DNA of 64,000 bases from NCBI RefSeq assembly GCF_014489595.1, contig NZ_CP060790.1:186001-250000 (forward strand). The letters run 5' to 3'. The position numbers and the translations under genes were made by a program. Positions within the stretch are counted from its first letter, which is position 1, and every line of letters begins with the position of its first letter. Shown here one piece after another: positions 18,898-27,657 of the stretch. Source of the DNA: Paenacidovorax monticola (GTDB lineage Bacteria > Pseudomonadota > Gammaproteobacteria > Burkholderiales > Burkholderiaceae_C). The notes beneath the pieces are model-generated. The model saw only the letters and a list, made by a program, of their open reading frames with translations, had not been told where the DNA came from and made no database searches.

Positions 18898-18930
18898 GGT
18901 CGGGGTCTCCTGTAGGGGTTGTGAATGCAT

Positions 18931-18956
18931 TTCAGTATACTTAATGAAATACTGAG
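18931..18956. promoter_or_regulatory. Candidate GntR operator
   Basis: An inverted repeat TTCAGTAT ... ATACTGAG (7 of 8 positions matched, 10-bp spacer) in the only AT-rich stretch of the gap between the TPP-enzyme operon (minus strand) and the GntR gene (plus strand). Position and symmetry suit a GntR/FCD dimer site controlling both directions. No promoter hexamers are assigned with confidence. Confidence 0.5.
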
Positions 18957-19012
18957 TAGCAACGCCATGGAGATCCGACGCGGCACAATCGGCGCACAGG
19001 TACTGCACTGCG

Positions 19013-19711
19013 ATGAAAGCTTCCATCTCCAAGGTCCGCCGCGAACGCGGCTCGGGCGTCTTCCATGCCTTGCGCGACATGGCGATCTCGTACCAGTTCA
19101 AGCCGGGCGAGCGCATCAGCGAGATCGAGCTGGCCGAGCGGCTGGGCGTGAGCCGCACGCCGGTGCGCGAGGCGCTGGCGCGGCTGGTGACCGACGGCTT
19201 CCTGGTGCCGTGCACGCGCGGCTTCATGCGCCGCCCGCTGGACATCCAGGAGACGCTGGACCTGTACGAGGCGCGCGTGGCCATCGAGCGCGAATGCCTG
19301 CGCCTGGCGATAGCGCGTGCGGACGACGGCCAGATCGCCGAGGCGCGCGCCTACCTCGACACCAGCCGCCAGAGGCCGCCGGGCACGCCCATTCCCGATC
19401 TCGTGGAGCTGGACGAGGGCTTTCACCTGCGCATCGCGGCGATGGGCGGCAATGCGGAGCTGCAGCGCATGCTCGCGAACATCAACGAGCGCATCCGCTT
19501 CATCCGCTGGATCGACATGGAGAACGTGGGGCGCGACTCCACGCAGCGGGAGCACCGCGCCATCGTGGATGCGCTCGCCCGGCGCGACCAGGCTGGGGCC
19601 GAGCGGCTGCTGACCGACCACATCGCACTGCGGCGCGAGCAGATCGTGGAGGCCATCAAGCAGGGGCTGGCGCGCATCTACCTGCCCGCCGAGGCGCAGG
19701 CTGCGGCCTGA
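19013..19711 (+). CDS. GntR family transcriptional regulator (FCD subfamily)
   Basis: A 232-residue regulator. The N-terminal winged helix contains FKPGERISEIELAERLGVSR and TPVREALARLVTDGFL. The C-terminal all-helical FCD domain has the metal/ligand motif residues in YEARVAIERECLRLA, LDEGFHLRIA and REHRAIVDALARRD. FCD regulators usually sense carboxylates. It is divergent from the TPP-enzyme/Bug/VOC operon with an inverted repeat between them and is probably its local regulator. Confidence 0.88.
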   Translation: MKASISKVRRERGSGVFHALRDMAISYQFKPGERISEIELAERLGVSRTPVREALARLVTDGFLVPCTRGFMRRPLDIQETLDLYEARVAIERECLRLAIARADDGQIAEARAYLDTSRQRPPGTPIPDLVELDEGFHLRIAAMGGNAELQRMLANINERIRFIRWIDMENVGRDSTQREHRAIVDALARRDQAGAERLLTDHIALRREQIVEAIKQGLARIYLPAEAQAAA

Positions 19712-19743
19712 GGGCCCTGCGCTTTCAACGCACGCGGGCAGGC

Positions 19744-19764
19744 CCTGGGCCGGTTCGGCCTAGG
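19744..19764. terminator. Hairpin between convergent genes (possible bidirectional terminator)
   Basis: A 9-bp stem with one G/T-type mismatch and a 3-nt loop (CCTGGGCCG gtt CGGCCTAGG) between the convergent GntR and argP-type genes. It overlaps the last codon region and stop of the latter (19760-19762). No T-run follows on either strand, so intrinsic termination is uncertain. Confidence 0.4.
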
Positions 19765-20665
19765 CGGCGGGCTCCAGCCACCGGCGCGATGCCGCCATCA
19801 CGCAACCCGTGAGGCGCTCCAGCACCGCCTGGGCCGTGCGCGGGTGGGCCCAGTACAGCGGCACGTCGAGCGCTGCCCCGGGCCGCAGCTCCACGAGCGT
19901 GCCGTGCGCGAGCTGTTGCCGGATCATCGCCACGGGGTGCATGCCCCAGCCCATGCCCGCCTCGCAGCCGCGCAGGAAGCCCGTGGCCGAGGGCAGGAAG
20001 TGCGTGGGCGGGTGGCGGCGCGAGGCCAGGCCCTGCCGCTGCAGCCACTGCTCCTGCAGCCGGTCCTTGCGGTTGAAGGTGAGCATGGGGGCCCGGGCGA
20101 TGGCCTCGGGCGTGACGCCCTGCGCGAAGTGGCGCGCCATGTACCCGGGGCTGGCCGTGGCCACGTAGCGCATCGCACCCAGGGGCCAGGTGTTGCAGCC
20201 CGCGATGTTCGCCCCCGTGGCCGTGATGGCGGCAATTACCTCGCCTTCGCGCAGACTTTGCGCTGTGTGCTCCTGGTCGTCGATGCGCAGGTCGAGCAGT
20301 TCGTCCCCGCCGGCCGTGAAGGCCGCCGTCGCGTCCATGAACCAGGTGGCGAGCGAGTCGGCGTTCACGGCCAGCTTGAGCGTGGGTGCGGCGGTGGGGC
20401 TGTCCGGCATGAGGGCGGGGTTGCTGCGGCGCAGTTCGTTCTCGAGCAGCGCCACCTGCTCCACGTGCAGGCACAGGCGCCGCCCGGCCTCGGTGCCCGT
20501 GCAGGGGGTGCCGCGCTGCACCAGCACCTGGCCCACGCGCTCCTCGAGCTGCTTCACGCGCTGCGAGACGGCCGAGGGCGTGACATGCAGCACGCGCGCC
20601 GCGCGCTCGAAGCTGCCCTCGCGCACCACGGCCGCCAGGGCTTCCAGACCGGCATAGTCGAGCAT
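19760..20665 (-). CDS. argP: LysR family regulator ArgP/IciA
   Basis: A 301-residue LysR regulator of the ArgP type: it opens MLDYAGLEALAAVVREGSFE, with DNA-binding helices RAARVLHVTPSAVSQRVKQL, and contains the ArgP-like effector segments LKLAVNADSLATWFMDA and LRIDDQEHTAQSLREGEV. ArgP activates export genes such as argO in response to arginine or lysine. It is divergent from an argO/lysE-type exporter at 20736, the classical arrangement, with a 70-bp AT-rich gap. Confidence 0.9.
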   Translation of the reverse strand: MLDYAGLEALAAVVREGSFERAARVLHVTPSAVSQRVKQLEERVGQVLVQRGTPCTGTEAGRRLCLHVEQVALLENELRRSNPALMPDSPTAAPTLKLAVNADSLATWFMDATAAFTAGGDELLDLRIDDQEHTAQSLREGEVIAAITATGANIAGCNTWPLGAMRYVATASPGYMARHFAQGVTPEAIARAPMLTFNRKDRLQEQWLQRQGLASRRHPPTHFLPSATGFLRGCEAGMGWGMHPVAMIRQQLAHGTLVELRPGAALDVPLYWAHPRTAQAVLERLTGCVMAASRRWLEPAA

Positions 20666-20712
20666 GAAGCAATGCTTAATTGTGTTTAGGAATTTGAAGT
20701 TTACTTAAATTA

Positions 20713-20732
20713 GGCGATTTCCCACAATCGCC
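20713..20732. promoter_or_regulatory. Hairpin directly before the exporter start codon
   Basis: A perfect 7-bp inverted repeat, GGCGATT / AATCGCC, separated by 6 nt. It ends 3 bp before the ATG at 20736 and so would cover the ribosome-binding region of the argO-type mRNA if transcribed. It could control translation or be part of an operator; a purine-rich Shine-Dalgarno sequence is not obvious outside it. Confidence 0.4.
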
Positions 20733-20735
20733 TGC

Positions 20736-21389
20736 ATGTGGTCCGCTCCCGTCCTGGCTCCTGCCCTCGCTCCGATCTCGGCCTCCTGGCTCGCCGGCTT
20801 CACGGTGTGCCTGTCGCTCATCGTCTCCATCGGCGCGCAGAACCTGTATGTGCTGCGCCAGGCCGTGCATGGCCGGCATGTGCGCGCCTGCGTGGCGCTG
20901 TGCGTGGCGTGCGATGCGCTGCTCATCGGCGCGGGTGTGGCGGGCATGGCGCAGTTGCTGGGCCAGGCGCCCCGCCTGGCCTACTACCTCACGCTGGGTG
21001 GGGTGCTGTTCCTGCTGGCCTACGGGCTCTTCGCCTGGCGCCGCGCGCTGTTCTCGCCGGGCGCGGGGCTGGATGCGGCGCGGGGCGGCGTGGAGCGCGG
21101 CCTGATCGGCGTGCTGGGCACGCTGGCCGCGCTCACGCTGCTGAACCCGCATGTGTACCTGGACACGGTGGTGCTCGTGGGCTCGATCGGCGCGCGGCAG
21201 GAGGGCGGGCTCAAGTGGGTGTTCGTCGCCGGCGCGGCGACGGCCAGCCTGGTGTGGTTCGCGCTGCTGGCGCTGGCGGGGCAGCGGCTGCAGCGCGTGT
21301 TCGCGAGCCCGCGCGCCTGGCGGGTGCTCGACGCGAGCACGGGTGCGATGATGTTCGTGCTGGCCTGGTGGGTGTGGAAGGGCGTGTGA
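20736..21389 (+). CDS. argO: LysE/ArgO family amino-acid exporter
   Basis: A 217-residue inner-membrane exporter with about six hydrophobic helices. The family signature near the N-terminus is SLIVSIGAQNLYVLRQA; helix segments include ALLIGAGVAGMAQLLG, VLFLLAYGLFAWR and LTLLNPHVYLDTVVLVGSIG, and the last helix is AMMFVLAWWVWKG. It exports arginine and/or lysine in characterised relatives. Divergence from an argP-type regulator supports the assignment; which amino acid is exported cannot be told. Confidence 0.88.
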   Translation: MWSAPVLAPALAPISASWLAGFTVCLSLIVSIGAQNLYVLRQAVHGRHVRACVALCVACDALLIGAGVAGMAQLLGQAPRLAYYLTLGGVLFLLAYGLFAWRRALFSPGAGLDAARGGVERGLIGVLGTLAALTLLNPHVYLDTVVLVGSIGARQEGGLKWVFVAGAATASLVWFALLALAGQRLQRVFASPRAWRVLDASTGAMMFVLAWWVWKGV

Positions 21390-21557
21390 CGGACGCACCG
21401 CAGAGCCCCACATTGTGAAGTTGCACACGGGTGTGCGTCTGTAGGACGTTTGAGCTATTCAAAGCGCGAGCAAGGTGCTACAACAAGCCCACAAGGTAGC
21501 GAATGCCTTGCAACTTCGCGGCACTGTTCGCCCTCGGGTGCCGCCGCGGGAGGTCGT

Positions 21558-23480
21558 ATGGATGTCATCAGCAACTCTGCAGCGCGCTATGCGCGGCTGC
21601 GCGAAGAAGAGATGTCGGTCGACGAGTATCTCGCCCTGTGCCGGCGCGATCCCATGGCCTATGAGAGCGCCGCCCAGCGCATGCTGGCGGCCATCGGCGA
21701 GCCCGAGATGGTGGACACGCGCAACGATCCGCGCCTGTCGCGCCTGTTCGCCAACAAGGTCATCCGGCGCTATCCCGCCTTCGCCGAGTTCTATGGCATG
21801 GAGGATTCCATCGAGCAGGTGGTGAGCTTCTTCCGCCATGCGGCCCAGGGGCTGGAGGAGCGCAAGCAGATCCTCTACCTGCTGGGTCCGGTGGGCGGCG
21901 GCAAGAGTTCGATCGCCGAGCGCCTGAAGTACCTGATGCAGAAGGTGCCGTTCTACGCGCTCAAGGGCTCGCCGGTGAACGAGTCGCCGCTGGGCCTGTT
22001 CGACCCCATCGAGGACGGGCCGGTGCTGGAGGAGCAGTTCGGCATCCCGCGGCGCTGCCTGAACCACGTGCTCTCGCCCTGGGCCGTCAAGCGCCTGGAC
22101 GAGTTCGGCGGCGACATCCGCCAGTTCCGCGTCGTCAAGCGCTACCCCAGCATCCTCAAGCAGGTGGCCATCGCCAAGACCGAGCCGGGCGACGAGAACA
22201 ACCAGGACATCTCCAGCCTGGTGGGCAAGGTGGACATCCGCAAGCTCGAGAACTTCGCGCAGGACGACACCGATGCCTACAGCTACTCGGGCGGCCTGTG
22301 CCTGGCCAACCAGGGCCTGCTGGAGTTCGTGGAGATGTTCAAGGCGCCCATCAAGGTGCTGCACCCGCTGCTCACCGCCACGCAGGAGGGCAACTACAAG
22401 GGCACCGAGGGCTTCGGCGCCATTCCATTCGACGGCGTGGTGCTGGCGCACAGCAACGAGAGCGAGTGGAAGGCCTTCCGCAACAACCGCAACAACGAGG
22501 CCTTCCTGGACCGCATCTACATCGTCAAGGTGCCCTACTGCCTGCGCGTGTCCGAGGAGGTGAAGATCTACGAGAAGCTGATCCGAGAATCCTCGCTGGC
22601 CAACGCCGTGTGCGCGCCCGGCACGCTCAAGATGATGGCGCAGTTCTCCGTGCTCACGCGCCTGAAGGAGCCCGAGAACTCCAGCATCTTCAGCAAGATG
22701 CAGGTCTACGACGGCGAGACCCTCAAGGACACGGACCCTCGCGCCAAGAGCTACCAGGAGTACCGCGACTACGCCGGTGTGGACGAGGGCATGACCGGCA
22801 TCTCCACGCGCTTTGCCTTCAAGATCCTGGCCAAGGTCTTCAACTACGACAGCACCGAGGTGGCAGCCAACCCGGTGCACCTGATGTACGTGCTGGAGCA
22901 GCAGATCGAGCGCGAGCAGTTCCCTGCCGAGCTGGAAACCCAGTACGTCGGCTACATCAAGGAATACCTGTCGCAGCGCTATGCCGAGTTCATCGGCAAG
23001 GAGATCCAGACCGCGTACCTCGAGAGCTACAGCGAGTACGGGCAGAACATCTTCGACCGCTACGTCACCTATGCCGACTACTGGATCCAGGACAGCGAGT
23101 ACCGCGACACCGACACCGGCGAGGTGTTCGACCGCAACGCGCTCAATGCCGAGCTGGAGAAGGTCGAGAAGCCCGCGGGCATCGCCAACCCCAAGGACTT
23201 CCGCAACGAGATCGTCAACTTCGTGCTGCGCGCGCGCGCCAACAACCAGGGCAAGAACCCGAGCTGGACCAGCTACGAGAAGCTGCGCCTGGTGATCGAG
23301 AAGAAGATGTTCTCCAACACCGAGGAGCTGCTGCCCGTCATCAGCTTCAATGCCAAGGCCAGCGCCGAGGAGGCACGCAAGCACGAGGACTTCGTGACCC
23401 GCATGGAAGCCAAGGGCTACACGCCCAAGCAGGTGCGCCTGCTGTGCGAGTGGTACCTGCGCGTGCGCAAGAGCAGTTGA
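21558..23480 (+). CDS. prkA: PrkA family serine protein kinase (YeaG)
   Basis: A 640-residue protein with an N-terminal AAA+-like domain (Walker [21 protein letters not shown]) and the C-terminal PrkA domain ([17 protein letters not shown], terminal [13 protein letters not shown]). In enterobacteria YeaG is a stress- and starvation-linked kinase encoded with yeaH. The start at 21558 has GGGAGG 4 bp before it; an upstream in-frame start at 21450 would add 36 residues without homology. It is the first gene of a prkA-yeaH-spoVR operon. Confidence 0.93.
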   Translation: MDVISNSAARYARLREEEMSVDEYLALCRRDPMAYESAAQRMLAAIGEPEMVDTRNDPRLSRLFANKVIRRYPAFAEFYGMEDSIEQVVSFFRHAAQGLEERKQILYLLGPVGGGKSSIAERLKYLMQKVPFYALKGSPVNESPLGLFDPIEDGPVLEEQFGIPRRCLNHVLSPWAVKRLDEFGGDIRQFRVVKRYPSILKQVAIAKTEPGDENNQDISSLVGKVDIRKLENFAQDDTDAYSYSGGLCLANQGLLEFVEMFKAPIKVLHPLLTATQEGNYKGTEGFGAIPFDGVVLAHSNESEWKAFRNNRNNEAFLDRIYIVKVPYCLRVSEEVKIYEKLIRESSLANAVCAPGTLKMMAQFSVLTRLKEPENSSIFSKMQVYDGETLKDTDPRAKSYQEYRDYAGVDEGMTGISTRFAFKILAKVFNYDSTEVAANPVHLMYVLEQQIEREQFPAELETQYVGYIKEYLSQRYAEFIGKEIQTAYLESYSEYGQNIFDRYVTYADYWIQDSEYRDTDTGEVFDRNALNAELEKVEKPAGIANPKDFRNEIVNFVLRARANNQGKNPSWTSYEKLRLVIEKKMFSNTEELLPVISFNAKASAEEARKHEDFVTRMEAKGYTPKQVRLLCEWYLRVRKSS

Positions 23481-23486
23481 GGGCTT

Positions 23487-23507
23487 GCCGGCGCTGCCAG
23501 CGCCGGC
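23487..23507. other. Hairpin between prkA and yeaH
   Basis: A perfect 8-bp stem, GCCGGCGC / GCGCCGGC, with a 5-nt loop in the 44-bp gap between prkA and yeaH; the arms can extend to 10 bp around a single central base. No T-run follows, so it is more likely an mRNA-processing or stability element separating the two messages than a terminator (inference). Confidence 0.45.
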
Positions 23508-23524
23508 CATGCATGGGGGCACGG

Positions 23525-24792
23525 ATGGCACTGCAAATCATCGACCGCAGGCTCGCAGGCAAGAACAAGTCGGTGGGCAACCGCGAGCGTTTCGTGCGCC
23601 GCTTCAAGGAGCAGATTGCCGAGGCGGTACGCCGCGCCGTGTCCAAGCGCGACATCCGCCACATCGAGCAGGCCGAGAACGTCACCATCCCCCGCAGGGA
23701 CATCCGCGAGCCCGTGTTCCGCCATGGACCGGGCGGCGTGCGCGACACCGTGCACCCAGGCAACAGCGACCATGTGCGCGGCGACCGCATTGCCCGGCCC
23801 CAGGGGGTGCGGGCGGCTCGGGCTCCCAGGCCAGCGATAGCGGGGAGGGGGAGGACGACTTCATCTTCACCCTGTCCAAGGAAGAGTTCATGGAACTGTT
23901 CTTTGAAGACCTGGCCCTGCCGCGCCTGCTGCGCACCCACATGGGCGGTACGCTGCAATACAAGACGCGCCGCGCAGGCTACAGCCACGACGGCACACCG
24001 CACAACCTGGCGGTGCTGCGCACCATGCGCGGCGCCCTGGGCCGGCGCATTGCCCTCACCAAGGCGCCGCACCGCGAACTGCAGGCGCTGCAGGAGGAAC
24101 TGGACGCCCTGCTGGCCCAGGACGACGGCACCAGCGAGGCCGTGGCCGAGCTGCAGCAGCGCATCGACGCCCTGAAGGCCCGCGTGGGCAAGGTGGCTTT
24201 TCTCGATCCCCTCGACCTGCGCTTTCGCAACCGCACCAAGGTGCCCGTGCCCAGCAGCCAGGCCGTGATGTTCTGCGTGATGGACGTGTCCGGCTCCATG
24301 GACCAGGAGCGCAAGGATCTGGCCAAGCGCTTCTTCATCCTGCTGTACCTGTTCCTCACGCGCCACTACGAGAAGATCGACATCGTCTTCATCCGCCACC
24401 ACACCCAGGCCGCCGAAGTCAGCGAGGAGGAGTTCTTCCATTCCACCGAGAGCGGCGGCACGGTGGTCAGCAGCGCGCTGGTGCTGCTCGAGCAGATCGT
24501 GCGCGCGCGCTACCCCGTGGGCGACTGGAACATCTACGTGGCCCAGGCCAGCGACGGCGACAACTTCGGCGACGACGGCGCCAATTGCCGCGCCCTGCTG
24601 GCCGAGAAGATCCTGCCGCTGGTGCGCTACTTCGCCTACGTGCAGGTGGCGCAGGAGGAGCAGAATCTGTGGGAGGAATACAGCCGGCTGGCGCCGCTGT
24701 TTCCCCACTTCGCCATGCGCAAGGTGTCCGAGGCGAGCGAAATCTACCCCGTGTTTCGCGACCTGTTCAAGAAAGAGGGGGTATCGGTGTGA
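23525..24792 (+). CDS. yeaH: YeaH/YhbH family (DUF444) VWA-domain protein (one frameshift as sequenced)
   Basis: The protein begins [19 protein letters not shown] and continues to ARPQG. The rest ([20 protein letters not shown] onward) is one frame away and is joined by one extra G in the run at 23803-23807, giving 422 residues, the family length. The C-terminal half contains a von Willebrand A-like domain with MIDAS motif [19 protein letters not shown] and the conserved [20 protein letters not shown]444 proteins are encoded with PrkA kinases and SpoVR across proteobacteria; their molecular task is not settled. Its stop overlaps the spoVR start (GTGA). Confidence 0.88.
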
Positions 24793-26412
24793 ACCTGAAC
24801 CTGTACCCCGCCCTGGAACGCCGCGCGGGCAAGAAGGCTGCCAAGCACGCGGCACCGGCGGAGCGTCCGCGCGGCGTGCCGCGTGCGCCCCTGCTGCCGG
24901 GGGTGCGCCCGACGCGCCCCTTGCCCGACCCCAGCGACTGGACCTTCGAACTGATCGAGCGCTACCACGCCGCCATCGCCGCGGCGGCCGAGCGCTATGG
25001 CCTGGACACCTACCCCAACCAGCTCGAAATCATCTCCGCCGAGCAGATGATGGACGCCTACGCCAGCGTGGGCATGCCGGTCAACTACCGGCACTGGAGC
25101 TACGGCAAGGAGTTCCTGGCCACCGAGCGGCGCTACCGGCGCGGCCACATGGGGCTGGCGTACGAGATCGTCATCAATGCCAACCCTGCATCAGCTACCT
25201 GATGGAGGAGAACACCACGGCCATGCAGGCGCTGGTGATCGCCCATGCGGCCTACGGACACAACAGCTTCTTCAAGAACAACTACCTGTTCCGCATGTGG
25301 TCGGACTCGGGCAGCATCATCGACTACCTGGTCTATGCCCGAGACTACGTGTCCCAGTGCGAGGAGCGCTACGGGCTGGATGCCGTGGAGCAGTTGCTGG
25401 ACTCCTGCCATGCGCTGGCCAACTTCGGCGTGGACCGCTACTGCCGCCCCTCCAAGAAGAGTCTGGCGCGCGAACGCGCCGAGCGCGAGCAGCGCGAGGC
25501 CTATGTGCAGCAGCAGGTCAACGTGCTGTGGCGCACCCTGCCGACGCGCCGGGGCAAGGACAGCGCGGCGCCGGAGAACGAGCGCTTTCCCAAGGAGCCG
25601 GAGGAGAACATCCTCTACTTCATCGAGAAGAACGCTCCGCTGTTGGAGCCCTGGCAGCGCGAGATCGTGCGCATCGTGCGCAAGATCGCACAGTACTTCT
25701 ACCCGCAGCGCCAGACCCAGGTGATGAACGAGGGCTGGGCCACGTTCTGGCACTACACCCTGCTCAACACCTTGTACGACGAGGGTTGGCTCACCGATGG
25801 CGTGATGATCGAGTGGCTTTCCTCGCACACCAACGTGATCTACCAGCCCCGGCGGGGCACCGCGCCTACAGCGGCATCAACCCCTACGCCCTGGGCTTTG
25901 CCATGTACCGCGACATCCGGCGCATCTGCCAGAACCCCACCGAGGAAGACCGGCGCTGGTTCCCCGACATCGCCGGCACGCCCTGGCTGCCGGCGCTGCA
26001 CCATGCCATGCGTAACTTCAAGGACGAGAGCTTCATCGGCCAGTTCCTGAGCCCGCAGCTGATGCGCGACATGCGCCTGTTCGCCATCCACGACGACCCC
26101 AGCGAGGCCGAGTTGCTGGTCAGCGCCATCCACGACGAGGACGGCTACCGCACGCTGCGGCAGTTGCTGTCCCAGCAGTACGACCTGGGCGCACGCGAGC
26201 CCAACATCCAGGTCTGGAACGTGAACCTGCGCGGCGACCGCTGTCTGACCCTGCGCCACACCCAGTACCAGGGCCGCCCCCTGGCCGACGATGCGCTGGA
26301 GGTGCTCAAGCACGCTGCGCGCCTGTGGGGCTTTGGCGTGCAGCTTGAGACCGTCAATGGTGACAGTGAAACGCCGTTGCTGCTGCACTCTGTGCCGGCG
26401 CCGGCGGGTTGA
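24789..26412 (+). CDS. spoVR: SpoVR family protein (YcgB) (two frameshifts as sequenced)
   Basis: It starts at GTG 24789, overlapping the yeaH stop by 4 bp. Conserved SpoVR segments run across three frames: WTFELIERYHAAIAAAAERYGLDTYPNQLE and YEIVINANP; then ISYLMEENTTAMQALVIAHA, YGHNSFFKNNYLFRMW, NEGWATFWHYTLLNTLYDEG and WLSSHTNVIYQP; then YSGINPYALGFAMYRDIRRI to the end. Adding one C at 25184-25186 and one at 25847-25850 restores 541 residues. SpoVR proteins are linked to cortex formation in Bacillus and to stress operons in proteobacteria; the conserved His/Glu-rich core hints at a metal site (inference). Confidence 0.88.
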
Positions 26413-26829
26413 TGGAGCCCCTCGCTGGCAAAGAGGTGCCGTTGAGGGGGCGTGCACCTTAATGAGGTGCCGGGGCTGCACGGTTTTGCGGTTGCCCGGT
26501 TCGTTGCGAGAGCTGCGGCCAATCTGGGCAACTTGGGTGAAACACTGGGGTAGTTGTGGGAGGCTGCTTGCGACCCTAAACGGCCAATCAGATAAAGCCG
26601 CAAAGCCGTCATTCAATAAGCCACCATCCCATTAACATACAGACACCCTCGGCAAGCAGACTACAGTGTTTGCAACGAGTTTGCTCACAGAGTTGAGCAG
26701 CAACGGGGCAGCACGTAATACAGGGATGGTGGCGGATTTTATGACTGAATTTAGTGCTAAATTTGCATACAGCACTTGTGTCGCAGTGCTAGGCTATACG
26801 CCCCTTGTGGCAATTTTCACATGACAATT
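26413..26829. other. AT-rich non-coding stretch downstream of spoVR
   Basis: I see no convincing gene here. GC content drops steadily after about 26,560, in contrast to the very GC-rich neighbours. Several short inverted repeats occur: AGGTGC/GCACCT at 26434-26459, TGCTCA/TGAGCA at 26682-26699, TTTAG/CTAAA at 26750-26761, and AGCAC/GTGCT at 26771-26790. These could be operators or remnants of transferred DNA; none has a T-run that would make it a clear terminator for spoVR. Confidence 0.5.
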
Positions 26830-26873
26830 TAGACCACAAGTATCATATATGACCTATAGGTTGGTGTGGTCTA
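26830..26873. promoter_or_regulatory. Perfect inverted repeat upstream of the islet orphan gene
   Basis: TAGACCACA (26830-26838) and its exact reverse complement TGTGGTCTA (26865-26873) flank 26 bp of AT-rich DNA that holds the small palindrome CCTATAGG. The right arm ends 24 bp before the orphan ATG at 26898. The geometry suits a regulator-binding site or an RNA hairpin in the 5' leader; no recognised regulator uses this sequence that I can name. Confidence 0.45.
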
Positions 26874-26897
26874 CATTGCACTATACGGAGTCGGCAG

Positions 26898-27370
26898 ATG
26901 GAATCTATCCAGTTCAATGAAGACGGACTTATCTGGCATTGCCGTGTTGCAGCCTTGCTGCTCCAGAAGTTGCCGCGCAACCCGCATACGAAGCATCATG
27001 TCCGTGGCGCTATCCGCGAAGCATCGGTTTCAATCAGGGGTAAACATCGACGCTTACCGGAAGGCGTTGAATTTTTTAGTGCCACGGCACGAGATATGTT
27101 AGCTCGCGGTGAAATCTCTGGCTTAGTGCGGGAACATGTCGTACCAGTCAGCATCATCAATGAGAAGGTCATTGCTCTGGTCAAACCAACAGAAAAAGAC
27201 ATCATTGAAATCGTCCGTAACTGGACGATCATGGCGGCTATTACACAAGAAGAGCATGATTTACTTAGACAAAAAAGCTGCATGACAAAATGCCACTAAA
27301 CTGGTGTGGAGTAGATAAATTTGCCAGATATAAAGAAGTAAGTATTGAGCTGTTAAGTACAGCCGCATAG
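26898..27370 (+). CDS. Orphan hypothetical protein in AT-rich islet, HNH-like pattern (one frameshift as sequenced)
   Basis: Read directly, this is a 133-codon ORF ending at 27299. Adding one A to the run at 27271-27276 extends it in good coding frame to TAG 27368-27370 (157 residues) through KLHDKMPLNWCGVDKFARYK. No family is recognised with certainty. Visible features are a basic first half (LPRNPHTKHHVRGAIREA, IRGKHRRLPEG), then REHVVPVSIIN and, about 45 residues on, ITQEEHDLL. The pairing of xEHVVP with a later EEH is reminiscent of HNH-type nucleases, but the evidence is thin. Base composition and codon use are unlike the neighbours, pointing to horizontal transfer. No partner gene lies beside it. 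Confidence 0.6.
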
Positions 27371-27514
27371 AAATTCTTTCAAGCCCTTATTCAGGCGTTG
27401 AACGATCGCCTCTTCTTGCCGCCACCAGCGGCTTCAGGCCGAGAGCGGGAGACTGCCGAGTTAGAAATCTGGCCGGAAGTTGGAGGGCTCCTACTACCCA
27501 GCGGGCTGCACGAG

Positions 27515-27657
27515 CTACCGCATTCGGGAACCCGACAGTACGCTCAGGTCCCCGGTCACTGTGTCGATGAACCGGTTTTGGACCGCGCCGAGCGCGGAGC
27601 GCATTTGATGCAGAGGACGAAGGCGGCGTTGATCCAACGCGAGCAGCTCGGCAATGG
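27515..27657 (-). pseudogene. Flagellin C-terminal scrap
   Basis: On the minus strand, directly after the permease stop, the translation reads LLALDQRRLRPLHQ then MRSALGAVQNRFIDTVT before degenerating and stopping at 27515. The block RSALGAVQNRF is the hallmark of the C-terminal D0/D1 helix of flagellin. No start, no N-terminal half and no flagellar neighbours are present, so this is best read as a leftover of a fliC-like gene brought in or left behind by rearrangement. The match is short; chance resemblance is possible. Confidence 0.45.

Noticed and set aside
26413..27400. A prophage or insertion sequence in the AT-rich islet
   Set aside because: No transposase, integrase or terminal repeat with target duplication can be found. 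Only one gene and one flagellin-like scrap are present.
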